Below, in pieces: positions 27,639-35,838 of a stretch of DNA of 64,000 nt. A program made the translations under genes and the position numbers. The DNA is from JAVMKJ01 sp031732875 (GTDB taxonomy: Bacteria > Pseudomonadota > Gammaproteobacteria > Competibacterales > Competibacteraceae): positions 6,125-70,124 of the forward strand of contig JAVMKL010000284.1 in NCBI GenBank assembly GCA_031732875.1, written 5' to 3'. The notes beneath the pieces are model-generated. The model saw nothing but the letters and a program-made list of their open reading frames with translations. It searched no databases and had not been told where the DNA came from. The first letter of the stretch is position 1; each line of letters begins with the position of its first letter.

Positions 27639-27884
27639 ATGACTACTCCCAATACACCTTCCAAACCCGATCCTCATGATTCCCACCAACAGCCCGGTCC
27701 GCTGGACATTATCCTCAGCGTGCTCGCCTCCTTCTTCGGAGTGCAAAGCGGGCGAAATCAGGAACGGGATTTCCGGCATGGCCGGGCCGTTCATTTCATC
27801 ATCGTGGGATTGGGGTTGACCTTGCTGCTGATTATGGGAATTTGGATCGCGGTGAAGTTTGCCTTGCGCGCCGCCGGCGTCTAG
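27639..27884 (+). CDS. DUF2970 family membrane protein
   Basis: An 81-aa protein with a polar Pro/His-rich N-terminus (about 1-20), then LDIILSVLASFFGVQSGRNQERDF, the DUF2970 signature (SVLxAFFGVQ then DF), and one C-terminal transmembrane helix (about 52-75). Start at the ATG at 27639, because the upstream 32 codons are unlike the family. Function unknown. It precedes the lysozyme-family gene by 58 bp. Confidence 0.85.
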   Translation: MTTPNTPSKPDPHDSHQQPGPLDIILSVLASFFGVQSGRNQERDFRHGRAVHFIIVGLGLTLLLIMGIWIAVKFALRAAGV

Positions 27885-27942
27885 GCTGAACCGGACCGTT
27901 CATCGCAACCCCTCCACGACCAACCGCGACGGATTTCCGACC

Positions 27943-28767
27943 ATGAGCCGCATCACCCTGACCGAGGAACTGCGCCAGGACTACCAGCGCCTGTTCGCCA
28001 CCTGCGCCATCCGTGAGGACAAGGCAGCCGAGCTGGACGAACTGGTCGATGCGCTGCTGGCCGACCGAGCCCGCTACCAGACGGTCGGCGAACGGCTGAA
28101 CGTGCCTTGGTTCGCGGTAGCGGCGTTGCATTACGCCGATGCCGGCCGCGACTTCAACGTTCACCCGCACAACGGCGATCCGCTGACCGAGCGTACCCAG
28201 CATTTGCCGGATGGCCGGCCGCCGGAAGGAGATCCGCCGTTCGCCTGGGAGGATAGCGCCGCCGACGCCCTGCGGCTGTACCACTTCGACCAGTGGCCGG
28301 ACTGGAGCATCGCCGGCGTGCTATTCATGCTGGAAGGACGGGGTGGTTGGGGTTACCGGCTGCACCATCCCGAGGTACCCTCGCCCTACTTGTGGAATTA
28401 TTCGTTCCACTACACCCAGGGTCGCTATGTCACCGACGACACCTGGAGCGAACACGCGGTGGCCCAGCGCTGCGGAACCGGGGTGCTGCTGCGACGACTG
28501 GCGGAACGCGGCCTGATTGAGTTCGCCAATCCCGGCGAGCCGACGGCATGGCCCCTGTTGCGCTACGATGAGCATGAAGTCTCGCCCTGGGCGGAAGTAC
28601 TGCAGCGGTTTCTGAACACCCTGCCTGAAATATACGTAAGGGTGGACGGCCGGGCCGGACCCCGGACTTCGGAGGCTTTCCATCGGGTTACGGGATTGTA
28701 TTTGCGGGGCGATCCACGCGAGGAGAGGCAAGCGGCGGGAACGGACATCGACTCAGAGGCTGTATAA
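27943..28767 (+). CDS. Lysozyme-family / peptidoglycan-binding protein
   Basis: A 274-aa protein similar to phage-type lysozyme-family proteins (COG5526-like): PWFAVAALHYADAGRDFNVH followed by HNGDPLTERT and the SAADALRLYHFDQWPDWSIAGVLFMLE core (short form SAADAL and LFMLEGRGGWGY), then a C-terminal peptidoglycan-binding stretch with VDGRAGPRTSEAFHRVTG. The usual catalytic Glu before 'DF' appears as Asp (HYADAGRDF), so activity is uncertain. No signal peptide is seen. The stop codon (TAA) lies inside the left end of a MITE-like element, so the natural C-terminus may have been replaced. Confidence 0.75.
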   Translation: MSRITLTEELRQDYQRLFATCAIREDKAAELDELVDALLADRARYQTVGERLNVPWFAVAALHYADAGRDFNVHPHNGDPLTERTQHLPDGRPPEGDPPFAWEDSAADALRLYHFDQWPDWSIAGVLFMLEGRGGWGYRLHHPEVPSPYLWNYSFHYTQGRYVTDDTWSEHAVAQRCGTGVLLRRLAERGLIEFANPGEPTAWPLLRYDEHEVSPWAEVLQRFLNTLPEIYVRVDGRAGPRTSEAFHRVTGLYLRGDPREERQAAGTDIDSEAV

Positions 28768-28999
28768 AAACTAACCGACTGATTGATAAAACCTCCGTAG
28801 GATACGCATGGCATATCCCACGAGGCCGTGCTCGCCGCTGGCGCTTGGGGTCGCCGGCGAGCGGCGGACGTGAGTCCGCTGTTTCCGCACCTGCCGAGAT
28901 CGCCGACGCCTTGCCGCGTTCCAGGAAACAGGGGGCTGACGCCCCCCGCTCGCGGAACGACCGCGCTGCTCCCGCAGGGAGAGGGGAGTTTTTGTACAG
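28760..28999. mobile_element. MITE-like element with 13-bp terminal inverted repeats
   Basis: CTGTATAAAAACT (28760-28772) is matched by AGTTTTTGTACAG (28987-28999), inverted, 12 of 13 bases. Both ends carry a flanking GAGG-type sequence, possibly a target duplication. The 240 bp between hold several hairpins (GCGGAC-GTGA-GTCCGC at about 28864-28879, CTGTTTCC/GGAAACAG, GGGGGC/GCCCCC) and no gene. Size, inverted ends and non-coding content fit a miniature inverted-repeat element whose transposase is elsewhere. Confidence 0.6.
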
Positions 29000-29003
29000 T
29001 CCC

Positions 29004-29852
29004 TCAATCGGCGCCCGCGACGACTGGCCGGACCGGATCGCGGATCCACTCGCTCCAGGAGCCGGAGTACAGGCGTGAACCGCTCAGGCCGGCGACCTCC
29101 ATGGCCAGCAGGCTGTGGCAGGCGGTCACCCCGGACCCGCAACTGTGCGCCACCCCCGCCGGGAGCCGTTCCCCCAGTACGGCCGTGAAGCGCGCCCGTA
29201 AATCGGCGACCGGCAGAAAATGGCCGTCGGGCGTCAGGTTGCCCTCGGTGGGCAGGTTAACCGCGCCCGGTATGTGGCCGGCCACCAGATCGATGGGCTC
29301 GATCTCGCCCCGATAGCGCGCCGCCGCCCGCGCGTCCAGCACCATCTCCCCCGGCGACAAGTTCATTATCTGTTCCGCCGTCAGCCACAACCGGTGATCG
29401 GGGCGGGCGTCGAAGGTTGTGGGACGGACGACCGGGAGTTCGGCGCTCAGCGGCAGACCGGCGCTTCGCCAAGCCGGGAAGCCGCCATCCAGCACCGCCA
29501 CCGCCTCGTGCCCCAGCCAGCGCAGCAGCCACCACAACCGCGCGGCGGCCACCATTCCCCCCATGTCGTCGTAGGCGACGACTTGCGTGCCGGGGTTGAT
29601 GCCCCATTCTCCCAACTTTTGCGCCAGTCGCACCGGATCGGGCAGCGGATGGCGACCGGTCGCCGCAGTGATGGGGCCGGACAAATCCTCGTCCAGATGA
29701 GCGTAGCGGGCGCCGGGGAGGTGGTTTTCCCGCCAGGCCCGCCGGCCAACCTCAGTATCCATCAGGCTGAAGCGACAGTCCACGATGATCCAATTCGGGT
29801 CGTCGAGATGGGCGCGAAGAGTGGCGGTGTCGATCAGGGTGGTGTGGGTCAT
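29004..29852 (-). CDS. sseA: Two-domain sulfurtransferase (3-mercaptopyruvate type)
   Basis: A 282-aa tandem rhodanese: an inactive N-terminal domain (about 5-135, with IIVDCRFSLMDTEVGRRAW and YDDMGGMVAARLWWLLRWLGH core AARLWWLLR) and an active C-terminal domain (about 150-275) with VLDARAAARYRGE and the active-site loop CGSGVTA. That loop is typical of 3-mercaptopyruvate sulfurtransferases rather than thiosulfate enzymes (CRKGVT). Its stop lies 5 bp from the MITE-like element. Three 7-bp repeats sit in its leader. Confidence 0.93.
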   Translation of the reverse strand: MTHTTLIDTATLRAHLDDPNWIIVDCRFSLMDTEVGRRAWRENHLPGARYAHLDEDLSGPITAATGRHPLPDPVRLAQKLGEWGINPGTQVVAYDDMGGMVAAARLWWLLRWLGHEAVAVLDGGFPAWRSAGLPLSAELPVVRPTTFDARPDHRLWLTAEQIMNLSPGEMVLDARAAARYRGEIEPIDLVAGHIPGAVNLPTEGNLTPDGHFLPVADLRARFTAVLGERLPAGVAHSCGSGVTACHSLLAMEVAGLSGSRLYSGSWSEWIRDPVRPVVAGAD

Positions 29853-29853
29853 A

Positions 29854-29876
29854 AAGTTTTAAGTTTTAAGTTTTAA
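29854..29876. repeat. 7-bp tandem repeat in the sseA leader
   Basis: AAGTTTT three times in tandem (29854-29874), then AAGGAG on the plus strand. On the coding strand this is AAAACTT x3 immediately before the ATG, where a ribosome-binding site should be; none of good quality is left. Confidence 0.75.
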
Positions 29877-29900
29877 GGAGATAGGGAACAGGGCCGGAAT

Positions 29901-30746
29901 TCAGGGCGCCGGTGCCAGCCACTCCAGCCGGGTCTGGCCATGTTTGCCGGCGCACAGCCGCCGCAGCAGTTCCGGCAGCAGGCGATCCAGCGTTTCGTCC
30001 AGGCGCCACGGGGGATTGACGACGATCATGCCGCAACCGTGCAAGCCTGGAGGACCGTCGTAAGGATACAACCCCAGTTCCGCGCACAAGATCGCGGGAA
30101 TCTCCAAACCCCGCAAGGCTCGCTGAAACCGCAGGCTGGGGGCACGGTCGAGGATCGGGTACCAAATGGCGGTCATGCCACCGGCCCAGCGCCGGTGGAT
30201 CGCGCGGACCGCCTCGATCAGCCGGTCGAACTCGTCTTTCAACTCATAGGCCGGGTCCACGAACGCCAGCCCGCGCCGCTCGGGAGGCGGCAGAAAGGAC
30301 TGGAGCGCCGCATAGCCGTCGGCGTGATGGACCGCCACCTGTCGGTCGCCGGCGAATTCGGCCTCGAGCCGGGGATGGTCACCGGGATGAAGTTCGGTCA
30401 GCACCAGCCGGTCGCCCGGCCGCAACAGGGCGCGTGCGATGCGCGGCGAACCCGGATACCAGCGCAGCCTGCCATCGGGATTCAGCGCCCGGATCAGGTT
30501 CAGATACTCGCTCAGTTCGGTGCCCAGGCCCGCCTGATCCCACAATCGCCCGATCCCATCAGCGTATTCCCGGTTCTTGCAGGCTGACGCCGACTCCAGG
30601 TCGTATTGGCCGGCACCGGCGTGGGTATCGAGCACGCGGAACGGTTTATCCTTGCGCCGCAGGCCGTGAAGGAGTTGCATCAGCAGGACATGCTTGAACA
30701 CATCGGCGAAATTGCCGGCGTGAAAGACGTGACGATAGCTCAGCAT
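29901..30746 (-). CDS. rlmJ: 23S rRNA (adenine2030-N6)-methyltransferase RlmJ
   Basis: A 281-aa rRNA methyltransferase. It starts MLSYRHVFHAGNFADVFKHV, the family hallmark, and has DTHAGAGQYDL as SAM motif I, FVDPAYELKDEF in the DPxY region and IVVNPPWRLDETL near the C-terminus. It modifies A2030 of 23S rRNA in E. coli. It lies upstream of sseA on the same strand with a 48-bp gap. Confidence 0.96.
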   Translation of the reverse strand: MLSYRHVFHAGNFADVFKHVLLMQLLHGLRRKDKPFRVLDTHAGAGQYDLESASACKNREYADGIGRLWDQAGLGTELSEYLNLIRALNPDGRLRWYPGSPRIARALLRPGDRLVLTELHPGDHPRLEAEFAGDRQVAVHHADGYAALQSFLPPPERRGLAFVDPAYELKDEFDRLIEAVRAIHRRWAGGMTAIWYPILDRAPSLRFQRALRGLEIPAILCAELGLYPYDGPPGLHGCGMIVVNPPWRLDETLDRLLPELLRRLCAGKHGQTRLEWLAPAP

Positions 30747-30789
30747 CGGCGGCAGCTAATGCAGCGGCTGGGGGTCCGGAGGCAGCCGG

Positions 30790-31905
30790 TCAATCGGCAT
30801 ACTGTCGAAGCCGCACCGGGCGCCGGCGCGCGCCCCAAGTCCCCGGCTGCGCCTCGAATACGCCAGCACAGGGCGTGCCGCAGGCGTTGCAACGGCCATC
30901 GGCGGTCAGGTTCCAGACCCCGAGCGTGTACCAGTCGCGGCCGATCAGCTTCTGGCCGCACTGATGGCAGTAGGTGCTGTCGCCCTTTTCGTCGTGAACA
31001 TTGCCGGTATAGGCGTAGCGGATGCCGTTCTTCATGGCGATCCGTCGCGCCCGGCTCAGAGTCGAGGGTGGGGTCGGCGAGTGATTCAACATCTTCCAGT
31101 CCGGATGAAAGGCGGTGAAATGGATCGGCACGTCCGGCCCCAGGTTTTCCATCACCCACTGGGTCAGCGCCTCCAGTTCCGCATCCGAATCGTTCTCGCC
31201 GGGAATCAGCAGGGTGGTGATTTCGAACCAGACTTTCGTCTCCCGCTTCAGGTACACCAGGGTGTCCAGCACCGGCTGCAGATGGCCACCGCAGATCTTC
31301 CAGTAGAATTCCTCGGTGAAAGCCTTCAGATCGACGTTGGCAGCATCCATGTACTGGTAGAATTCCCGCCGCGGCTCCTCGCACATGTAGCCGGCGGTGA
31401 CCGCCACCGACTTGATGCCGTACTCCCGGCAGGCGATGGCGGTATCGATGGCGTATTCCATGAAGATGACCGGGTCGTTGTAGGTATAGGCCATGCTGCG
31501 GCAGCCCAGCTCGTGGGCCACCCGCGCCAGCTTGTCCGGCCTGGCCTCGTCGGCCAGGGTGTCCATTTCGCGCGACTTGCTCATGTCCCAGTTCTGACAG
31601 AACTTGCAGGCCAGGTTGCAGCCGGCGGTGCCGAACGACAGCACCGGGGTACCGGGCAGGAAATGGTTGAGCGGTTTCTTCTCGATCGGATCGATGCAGA
31701 ACCCGCTGGACCGGCCGTAGCTGGTCAGCACGATCCGGCCGTCGTGACGGCCGCGCACGAAGCACAGCCCCTGCTGGCCCTCGTGCAGCTTGCAATAGCG
31801 CGGGCAGACATTGCACTGGACGCGGCCATCGTCGAGGACGTGCCAGTACCGGGTCGGAAAGAATTCCGGAATCGTCTCGATCATCTTGGTGGTGGTGGTA
31901 TTCAC
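30790..31905 (-). CDS. amrS: AmmeMemoRadiSam system radical SAM enzyme AmrS
   Basis: A 371-aa radical SAM protein. Start at a GTG at 31905, 5 nt after AGGAGG; the 53 codons before it run into the divergent promoter region. An N-terminal cysteine cluster CNVCPRYC (31/34/38) is followed by the radical-SAM motif CNLACKFC (96/100/103) in FGTAGCNLACKFCQNW. At the C-terminus two zinc-type pairs, CHQCG and CNACGTPC, are seen. It resembles pyruvate-formate-lyase-activating-type enzymes. It is divergent from amrB-amrA. The reaction and substrate of the system are not established. Confidence 0.95.
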   Translation of the reverse strand: MNTTTTKMIETIPEFFPTRYWHVLDDGRVQCNVCPRYCKLHEGQQGLCFVRGRHDGRIVLTSYGRSSGFCIDPIEKKPLNHFLPGTPVLSFGTAGCNLACKFCQNWDMSKSREMDTLADEARPDKLARVAHELGCRSMAYTYNDPVIFMEYAIDTAIACREYGIKSVAVTAGYMCEEPRREFYQYMDAANVDLKAFTEEFYWKICGGHLQPVLDTLVYLKRETKVWFEITTLLIPGENDSDAELEALTQWVMENLGPDVPIHFTAFHPDWKMLNHSPTPPSTLSRARRIAMKNGIRYAYTGNVHDEKGDSTYCHQCGQKLIGRDWYTLGVWNLTADGRCNACGTPCAGVFEAQPGTWGARRRPVRLRQYAD

Positions 31906-31960
31906 GGCGGCCTCCTGGTTAAAGGCTCTCGTCATTATCCGGCCGGTCGCGATGCCGGCT

Positions 31961-31974
31961 CGATATATCGATAT
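31961..31974. promoter_or_regulatory. Overlapping palindromes between amrS and amrB
   Basis: CGATATATCG (31961-31970) and ATATCGATAT (31965-31974) are both perfect 10-bp palindromes and overlap, in an AT-rich patch of the 153-bp divergent intergenic region. A shared operator is possible. Downstream, TATACT at about 32011 could be a -10 for amrB. Confidence 0.35.
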
Positions 31975-32058
31975 CATTGGATTCGACCGCTGTTTCGAGC
32001 GAACCGGTGTCCTATACTCTAAATATATCGGTGTTGGCAAATTTGTCGGGAGGGTGTC

Positions 32059-32847
32059 ATGCAAACCGTGCGCGCACCCGCGGTCGCGGGGTTGTTTTAT
32101 CCGGCGGACGCCGCCGAACTACACGCTCAAGTCCGGCATTTTCTCAATCAGGTTCAACTCTCGGCCGATCCGCCGCCCAAGGCGATCATCGCGCCGCACG
32201 CCGGCTACATCTATTCCGGCCCGGTCGCCGCCTCGGCCTACGCGCGCCTGAAGGCGGCGCGCGACACCATCAGCCGGGTGGTGCTGCTGGGACCCAGCCA
32301 CCGGGTCGGCTTCCGGGGCATCGCGGTCAGCGGCATGACGGCCTTCGCCACGCCGATCGGCCGGATCGCGGTGGACCAGGAAGCGGTGGAACAGGTTCGA
32401 CAACTGCCGGACGTTGGGTTCCTGGAGCAGGCCCACGCCCAGGAACACAGCCTGGAGGTGCACCTTCCGTTCCTGCAGGAAGTGCTGGGCGAATTCGATC
32501 TGGTGCCACTGGTGGTGGGCGATGCTCGGCCGCAACAGGTCGGCCTGGTGCTGGAAGCGCTGTGGGGCGGCCCGGAAACCCTCATCGTCATCAGTTCGGA
32601 CCTCAGCCACTATCACGACTACCAGACGGCCCAGTCGATGGATGGTGCAACCTCGCGGGCCATCGAGGCATTGCGTTTCGAGGACATCGGCTACGAGCAG
32701 GCCTGCGGGCGCAATCCGGTCAACGGCCTGCTGTGGGTGGCGCAACGCAAGGGCCTGCACTGCGAAACCATCGACCTGCGCAATTCCGGCGATACCGCCG
32801 GGCCGCGCGATCAGGTGGTGGGGTACGGGGCCTATGTATTCCACTGA
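32059..32847 (+). CDS. amrB: AmmeMemoRadiSam system protein AmrB (MEMO1 family)
   Basis: A 262-aa MEMO-family protein related to class III extradiol dioxygenases. Metal-site motifs are APHAGYIYSGPVAA (His near 47), QEHSLEVHLPFLQ and SSDLSHYHDY. It starts RAPAVAGLFYPAD, the family hallmark. GGGAGG precedes the ATG. It lies 68 bp before amrA and is divergent from amrS, so all three system components are together. Confidence 0.96.
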   Translation: MQTVRAPAVAGLFYPADAAELHAQVRHFLNQVQLSADPPPKAIIAPHAGYIYSGPVAASAYARLKAARDTISRVVLLGPSHRVGFRGIAVSGMTAFATPIGRIAVDQEAVEQVRQLPDVGFLEQAHAQEHSLEVHLPFLQEVLGEFDLVPLVVGDARPQQVGLVLEALWGGPETLIVISSDLSHYHDYQTAQSMDGATSRAIEALRFEDIGYEQACGRNPVNGLLWVAQRKGLHCETIDLRNSGDTAGPRDQVVGYGAYVFH

Positions 32848-32915
32848 ACCCGGGGTCGGATTGGCCAGTTCGAGGGTCGGGCCTCGGGGGCCGGCGACGG
32901 ATAACGGGAGCGCGC

Positions 32916-33512
32916 ATGTCCTCCGCTAACACGCTGTCAGCCCGCGACCGGGCGACGCTGCTGGACGTTGCCCGCGCTTCGATCCAGCACGGCCTGCGCC
33001 ATCGCCGGGCGCTGGAGGTGACGGTGGAGGACTACCCGGAAACCCTGCGGCCGCCGCGGGCGACCTTCGTGACCCTGGAGATCGGCGGCCGGCTGCGCGG
33101 CTGCATCGGCGCGCTCGCAGCCCATCAGCCCCTGGTCCGGGATGTCGCCGCGCACGCCTACGCCGCCGCGTTCGAGGACCCGCGCTTTCCGGAACTGACT
33201 CCGGGCGAATTTCCGCGCCTGGAGATCCACATCTCGGTACTGTCGCCGCCGGAACCGCTGCGGTTCGGCTCCGACGAGGAACTGCTGGCGCAACTGCGAC
33301 CGGGCGTGGACGGGCTGATCCTGCATTTTCAGCACTACCGCGCCACTTTCCTGCCGTCGGTGTGGGAGAGCCTGCCCGATCCCTACATTTTCCTGACCCA
33401 TCTCAAGCAGAAGGCCGGCTTGCCGCTGGATTTCTGGTCGCCGGATCTGGCGGCGGAACGCTACACCGCCGAGTATTTTGGCGACGCCGATGTGGCGGGC
33501 GACGCTGCCTGA
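32916..33512 (+). CDS. amrA: AmmeMemoRadiSam system protein AmrA (AMMECR1 domain)
   Basis: A 198-aa AMMECR1-domain protein. The hallmark LRGCIG motif appears in GGRLRGCIGALAAHQPL (about 66-83), with FEDPRFPELTPGEF and the C-terminal WESLPDPYIFLTHLKQKAGL block. GGGAG lies 5 nt before the ATG. The long frame from 31977 that runs into it is a shadow of amrB. Its role in the system is unknown. Confidence 0.96.
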   Translation: MSSANTLSARDRATLLDVARASIQHGLRHRRALEVTVEDYPETLRPPRATFVTLEIGGRLRGCIGALAAHQPLVRDVAAHAYAAAFEDPRFPELTPGEFPRLEIHISVLSPPEPLRFGSDEELLAQLRPGVDGLILHFQHYRATFLPSVWESLPDPYIFLTHLKQKAGLPLDFWSPDLAAERYTAEYFGDADVAGDAA

Positions 33513-33522
33513 AGCGCCCCCT

Positions 33523-35277
33523 TCACCGCGCCACGATACGCCCCTCGACCCGCCGGACCACCGGCGATTCTCTTTCGAACGCCCGCGCCAAGAGATCGAG
33601 ATCCAGGATGCCGGTATCGCGGCAGTAACCGCCGGGACGGGCGCAGGCCGCCTTCAGCATCGCGTAGCCATCGCCGCCGCCGGCCATGAAACTGTTGACG
33701 GCGACCCGATAGGTCGCGGCCAAATCCACCGGGCCGCCGTTCACCGTCAACTCGGCGACCCGACCCCCGGGCCGCAGCGCACCGGGGCAGGGCGAGGCCG
33801 CGCAATAGCTCAGCTTCAATCCAGCCACTTGAGGAAAAGCGCCGTCGCCGGGCCGCGAGAGGCCGTGATCCAGGGCGGCCACCAGTTCCTCGCCGCCGAG
33901 ATCCAACACCACCACCGTATTATTGAACGGCAGCACCGCCAGGGCCTTGGCGAACACCACATCACCCTGTCCGAGACCGGCACGGATGGCGCCGCCGTTG
34001 ATGATCGCCGCCACCGCGCGGTCCGACTCGGCCGCAGCCGCCAGGATAGTATCGGCGACCAGATTACCGAGCGGCATTTCCCGGGCGCGGACGCCGGAAT
34101 CACGGTCGCCATCGAAGACCATCCCGGTCCGACCGACGACGGCGTTGGCGAAGCGGTCTACCGGTTCGCGGTACATCGCGACTTGCGCTTCGAGCAGCGG
34201 ATCCTCCGGCGCGACCTGCCGGCTGCAATCCACCGCCCCGTTTGCGAACTCGCAACCGCGTACGAATATCGGTTTGCCCTGCCAGATCCGAACCAGGCCG
34301 CCCTCGTCGAAGGCAACCTTGAGTTGTCCCAGCCAGCGACCCCATTCGTAGCTGCTGACCACCAGCACCAGCGCGCCGTCCCGGTCGGTCACGACCGTGG
34401 GATACGGCCCCTTGACCCGCGCCCCCTGACCGGGCGCCACGGCTTCCACCGCCGCCGGATCGCCCAGCAGTGCATGATCGTGACCGGAAATGATGATGTC
34501 TACATCGCTCAACTGGGGAGCCTTCTCCAGATCGACCGGGTAGCCGTAATGGGAAAGCAGGACTATCTTGTTGACGCCCTGATCCTTGAGACGCCCGGCC
34601 TCCGCCCGAACGCTTTCCACGTAGTCGAGCATGCGGATATTGGGACCGGGGCTGGAAATATTGACGACCTCCTCGGTAACGACGCCGAGAATGCCGAATT
34701 TCTCGCCGCCGCGCTCGAGAACCACGCTGGAGCGAAACAGTTCCTTCAGGGCCGGCTCGCGGGAGACATTAACGTTGGTGGCGATGATCGGCGATCGCAA
34801 TGTTTCGGTGGGATGGGACTGGCCAGCGATGGTGACCGGTTCGCCGCGTACGGCGCGGCCCAACTCCGCCGGCCCCAGATCGAACTCGTGGTTGCCCGAG
34901 GTGATGGCGTCGTAGCCCAGCGCGTTCAACCCCATGATTTCGGCCGAACCCTTCCAGGCGTTATAGAAGATGGTCCCCTGGAAAGAGTCCCCGGCATCGA
35001 GCAGCAGTACGTGCGGCTCGCTGGCGCGAATCCCGTCGATCAGTGTCTTGCGGCGGGCGAGACCACCCTGCTGCGGCCCCGGATCGCCGGTCGAGAGTTC
35101 GCCGTCGCGCGGGAAAGGCTCCAGCCGGCTGTGGGTATCGTTGGTGTGGAGGATGGTGACCGTGATCGGCTGGGTGACCGACCGGGCGACCGGTTCGCGG
35201 CCCGGGCCCGCGCAACCGTTCAGGACGACGATCCCAATGGCCGAAACCAGCATGAAAAGCCGCCTGCCGTCGCGCAT
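33523..35277 (-). CDS. 5'-nucleotidase / UDP-sugar hydrolase family lipoprotein
   Basis: A 584-aa metallophosphatase. The ATG at 35277 has GGAG 9 nt upstream and gives a lipoprotein signal with lipobox VLNGC (Cys about residue 23). Metal motifs HTNDTHSRLEP, LDAGDSFQGT, TSGNHEFDLG and ISGHDHALL lie in the N-terminal calcineurin-like domain (about 35-340). The C-terminal substrate domain (about 385-580) has PLGNLVADTIL and FMAGGGDGYAML. It is predicted to be outer-membrane-anchored and to salvage extracellular nucleotides. It converges on amrA with a 10-bp gap. Confidence 0.95.
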   Translation of the reverse strand: MRDGRRLFMLVSAIGIVVLNGCAGPGREPVARSVTQPITVTILHTNDTHSRLEPFPRDGELSTGDPGPQQGGLARRKTLIDGIRASEPHVLLLDAGDSFQGTIFYNAWKGSAEIMGLNALGYDAITSGNHEFDLGPAELGRAVRGEPVTIAGQSHPTETLRSPIIATNVNVSREPALKELFRSSVVLERGGEKFGILGVVTEEVVNISSPGPNIRMLDYVESVRAEAGRLKDQGVNKIVLLSHYGYPVDLEKAPQLSDVDIIISGHDHALLGDPAAVEAVAPGQGARVKGPYPTVVTDRDGALVLVVSSYEWGRWLGQLKVAFDEGGLVRIWQGKPIFVRGCEFANGAVDCSRQVAPEDPLLEAQVAMYREPVDRFANAVVGRTGMVFDGDRDSGVRAREMPLGNLVADTILAAAAESDRAVAAIINGGAIRAGLGQGDVVFAKALAVLPFNNTVVVLDLGGEELVAALDHGLSRPGDGAFPQVAGLKLSYCAASPCPGALRPGGRVAELTVNGGPVDLAATYRVAVNSFMAGGGDGYAMLKAACARPGGYCRDTGILDLDLLARAFERESPVVRRVEGRIVAR

Positions 35278-35405
35278 GTTCGATTTCTCCATGGTTCCCA
35301 CGATCGATACCCGCCGGCGGCCCACCCCGCCATTTTTCAGTGCCCAACCCCGCTGATCATGGTTAATATAGCCGACCGTCATTCCAGCATCCGAGAGACT
35401 CGCCC

Positions 35406-35729
35406 ATGACCTTCGTCGTCACCGAAAACTGCATCAAGTGCAAGTACACCGACTGCGTGGAAGTCTGCCCGGTCGACTGCTTTCACGAGGGGCCGAACTT
35501 CCTGGTCATCGACCCCGATGAATGCATCGACTGCACCCTGTGCGAGCCGGAGTGCCCGGCGCAGGCGATCTTCTCCGAGGATGACCTGCCGGCCGACCAG
35601 CAGCAGTTCCTCGCGCTCAATATCGAACTGGCCAAGCAATGGCCGGTGATCACCACCAAAAAAGACGCCCCGCCCGACGCGAAGGAGTGGGACGGCAAGC
35701 CCGACAAACTGCAATACCTCGAACGCTGA
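35406..35729 (+). CDS. fdxA: 7Fe ferredoxin FdxA
   Basis: A 107-aa seven-iron ferredoxin (3Fe-4S plus 4Fe-4S). The N-terminal cluster motif [18 protein letters not shown] (about 9-26) and the second [12 protein letters not shown] (about 40-51) are followed by the C-terminal extension typical of Azotobacter-type FdxA. Electron carrier in the cytosol; partner unknown. Its start is divergent from the nucleotidase gene and it precedes cnoX by 109 bp. Confidence 0.97.
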   Translation: MTFVVTENCIKCKYTDCVEVCPVDCFHEGPNFLVIDPDECIDCTLCEPECPAQAIFSEDDLPADQQQFLALNIELAKQWPVITTKKDAPPDAKEWDGKPDKLQYLER

Positions 35730-35838
35730 GCCCGGCGCCCGTCTCGTCCTGCCCGTTGAAAACCCGGCCCACGCCCCCATTTCCGGGTTGCCGTTTCATC
35801 CTGCCGCCGTCCGGCGCGGCTTTTGCGGATATTCACCC

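Noticed and set aside
31977..33512. 511-codon fusion-like frame into amrA
   Set aside because: The first 313 codons are the +1 shadow of amrB; amrA has its own ATG and ribosome-binding site at 32916.
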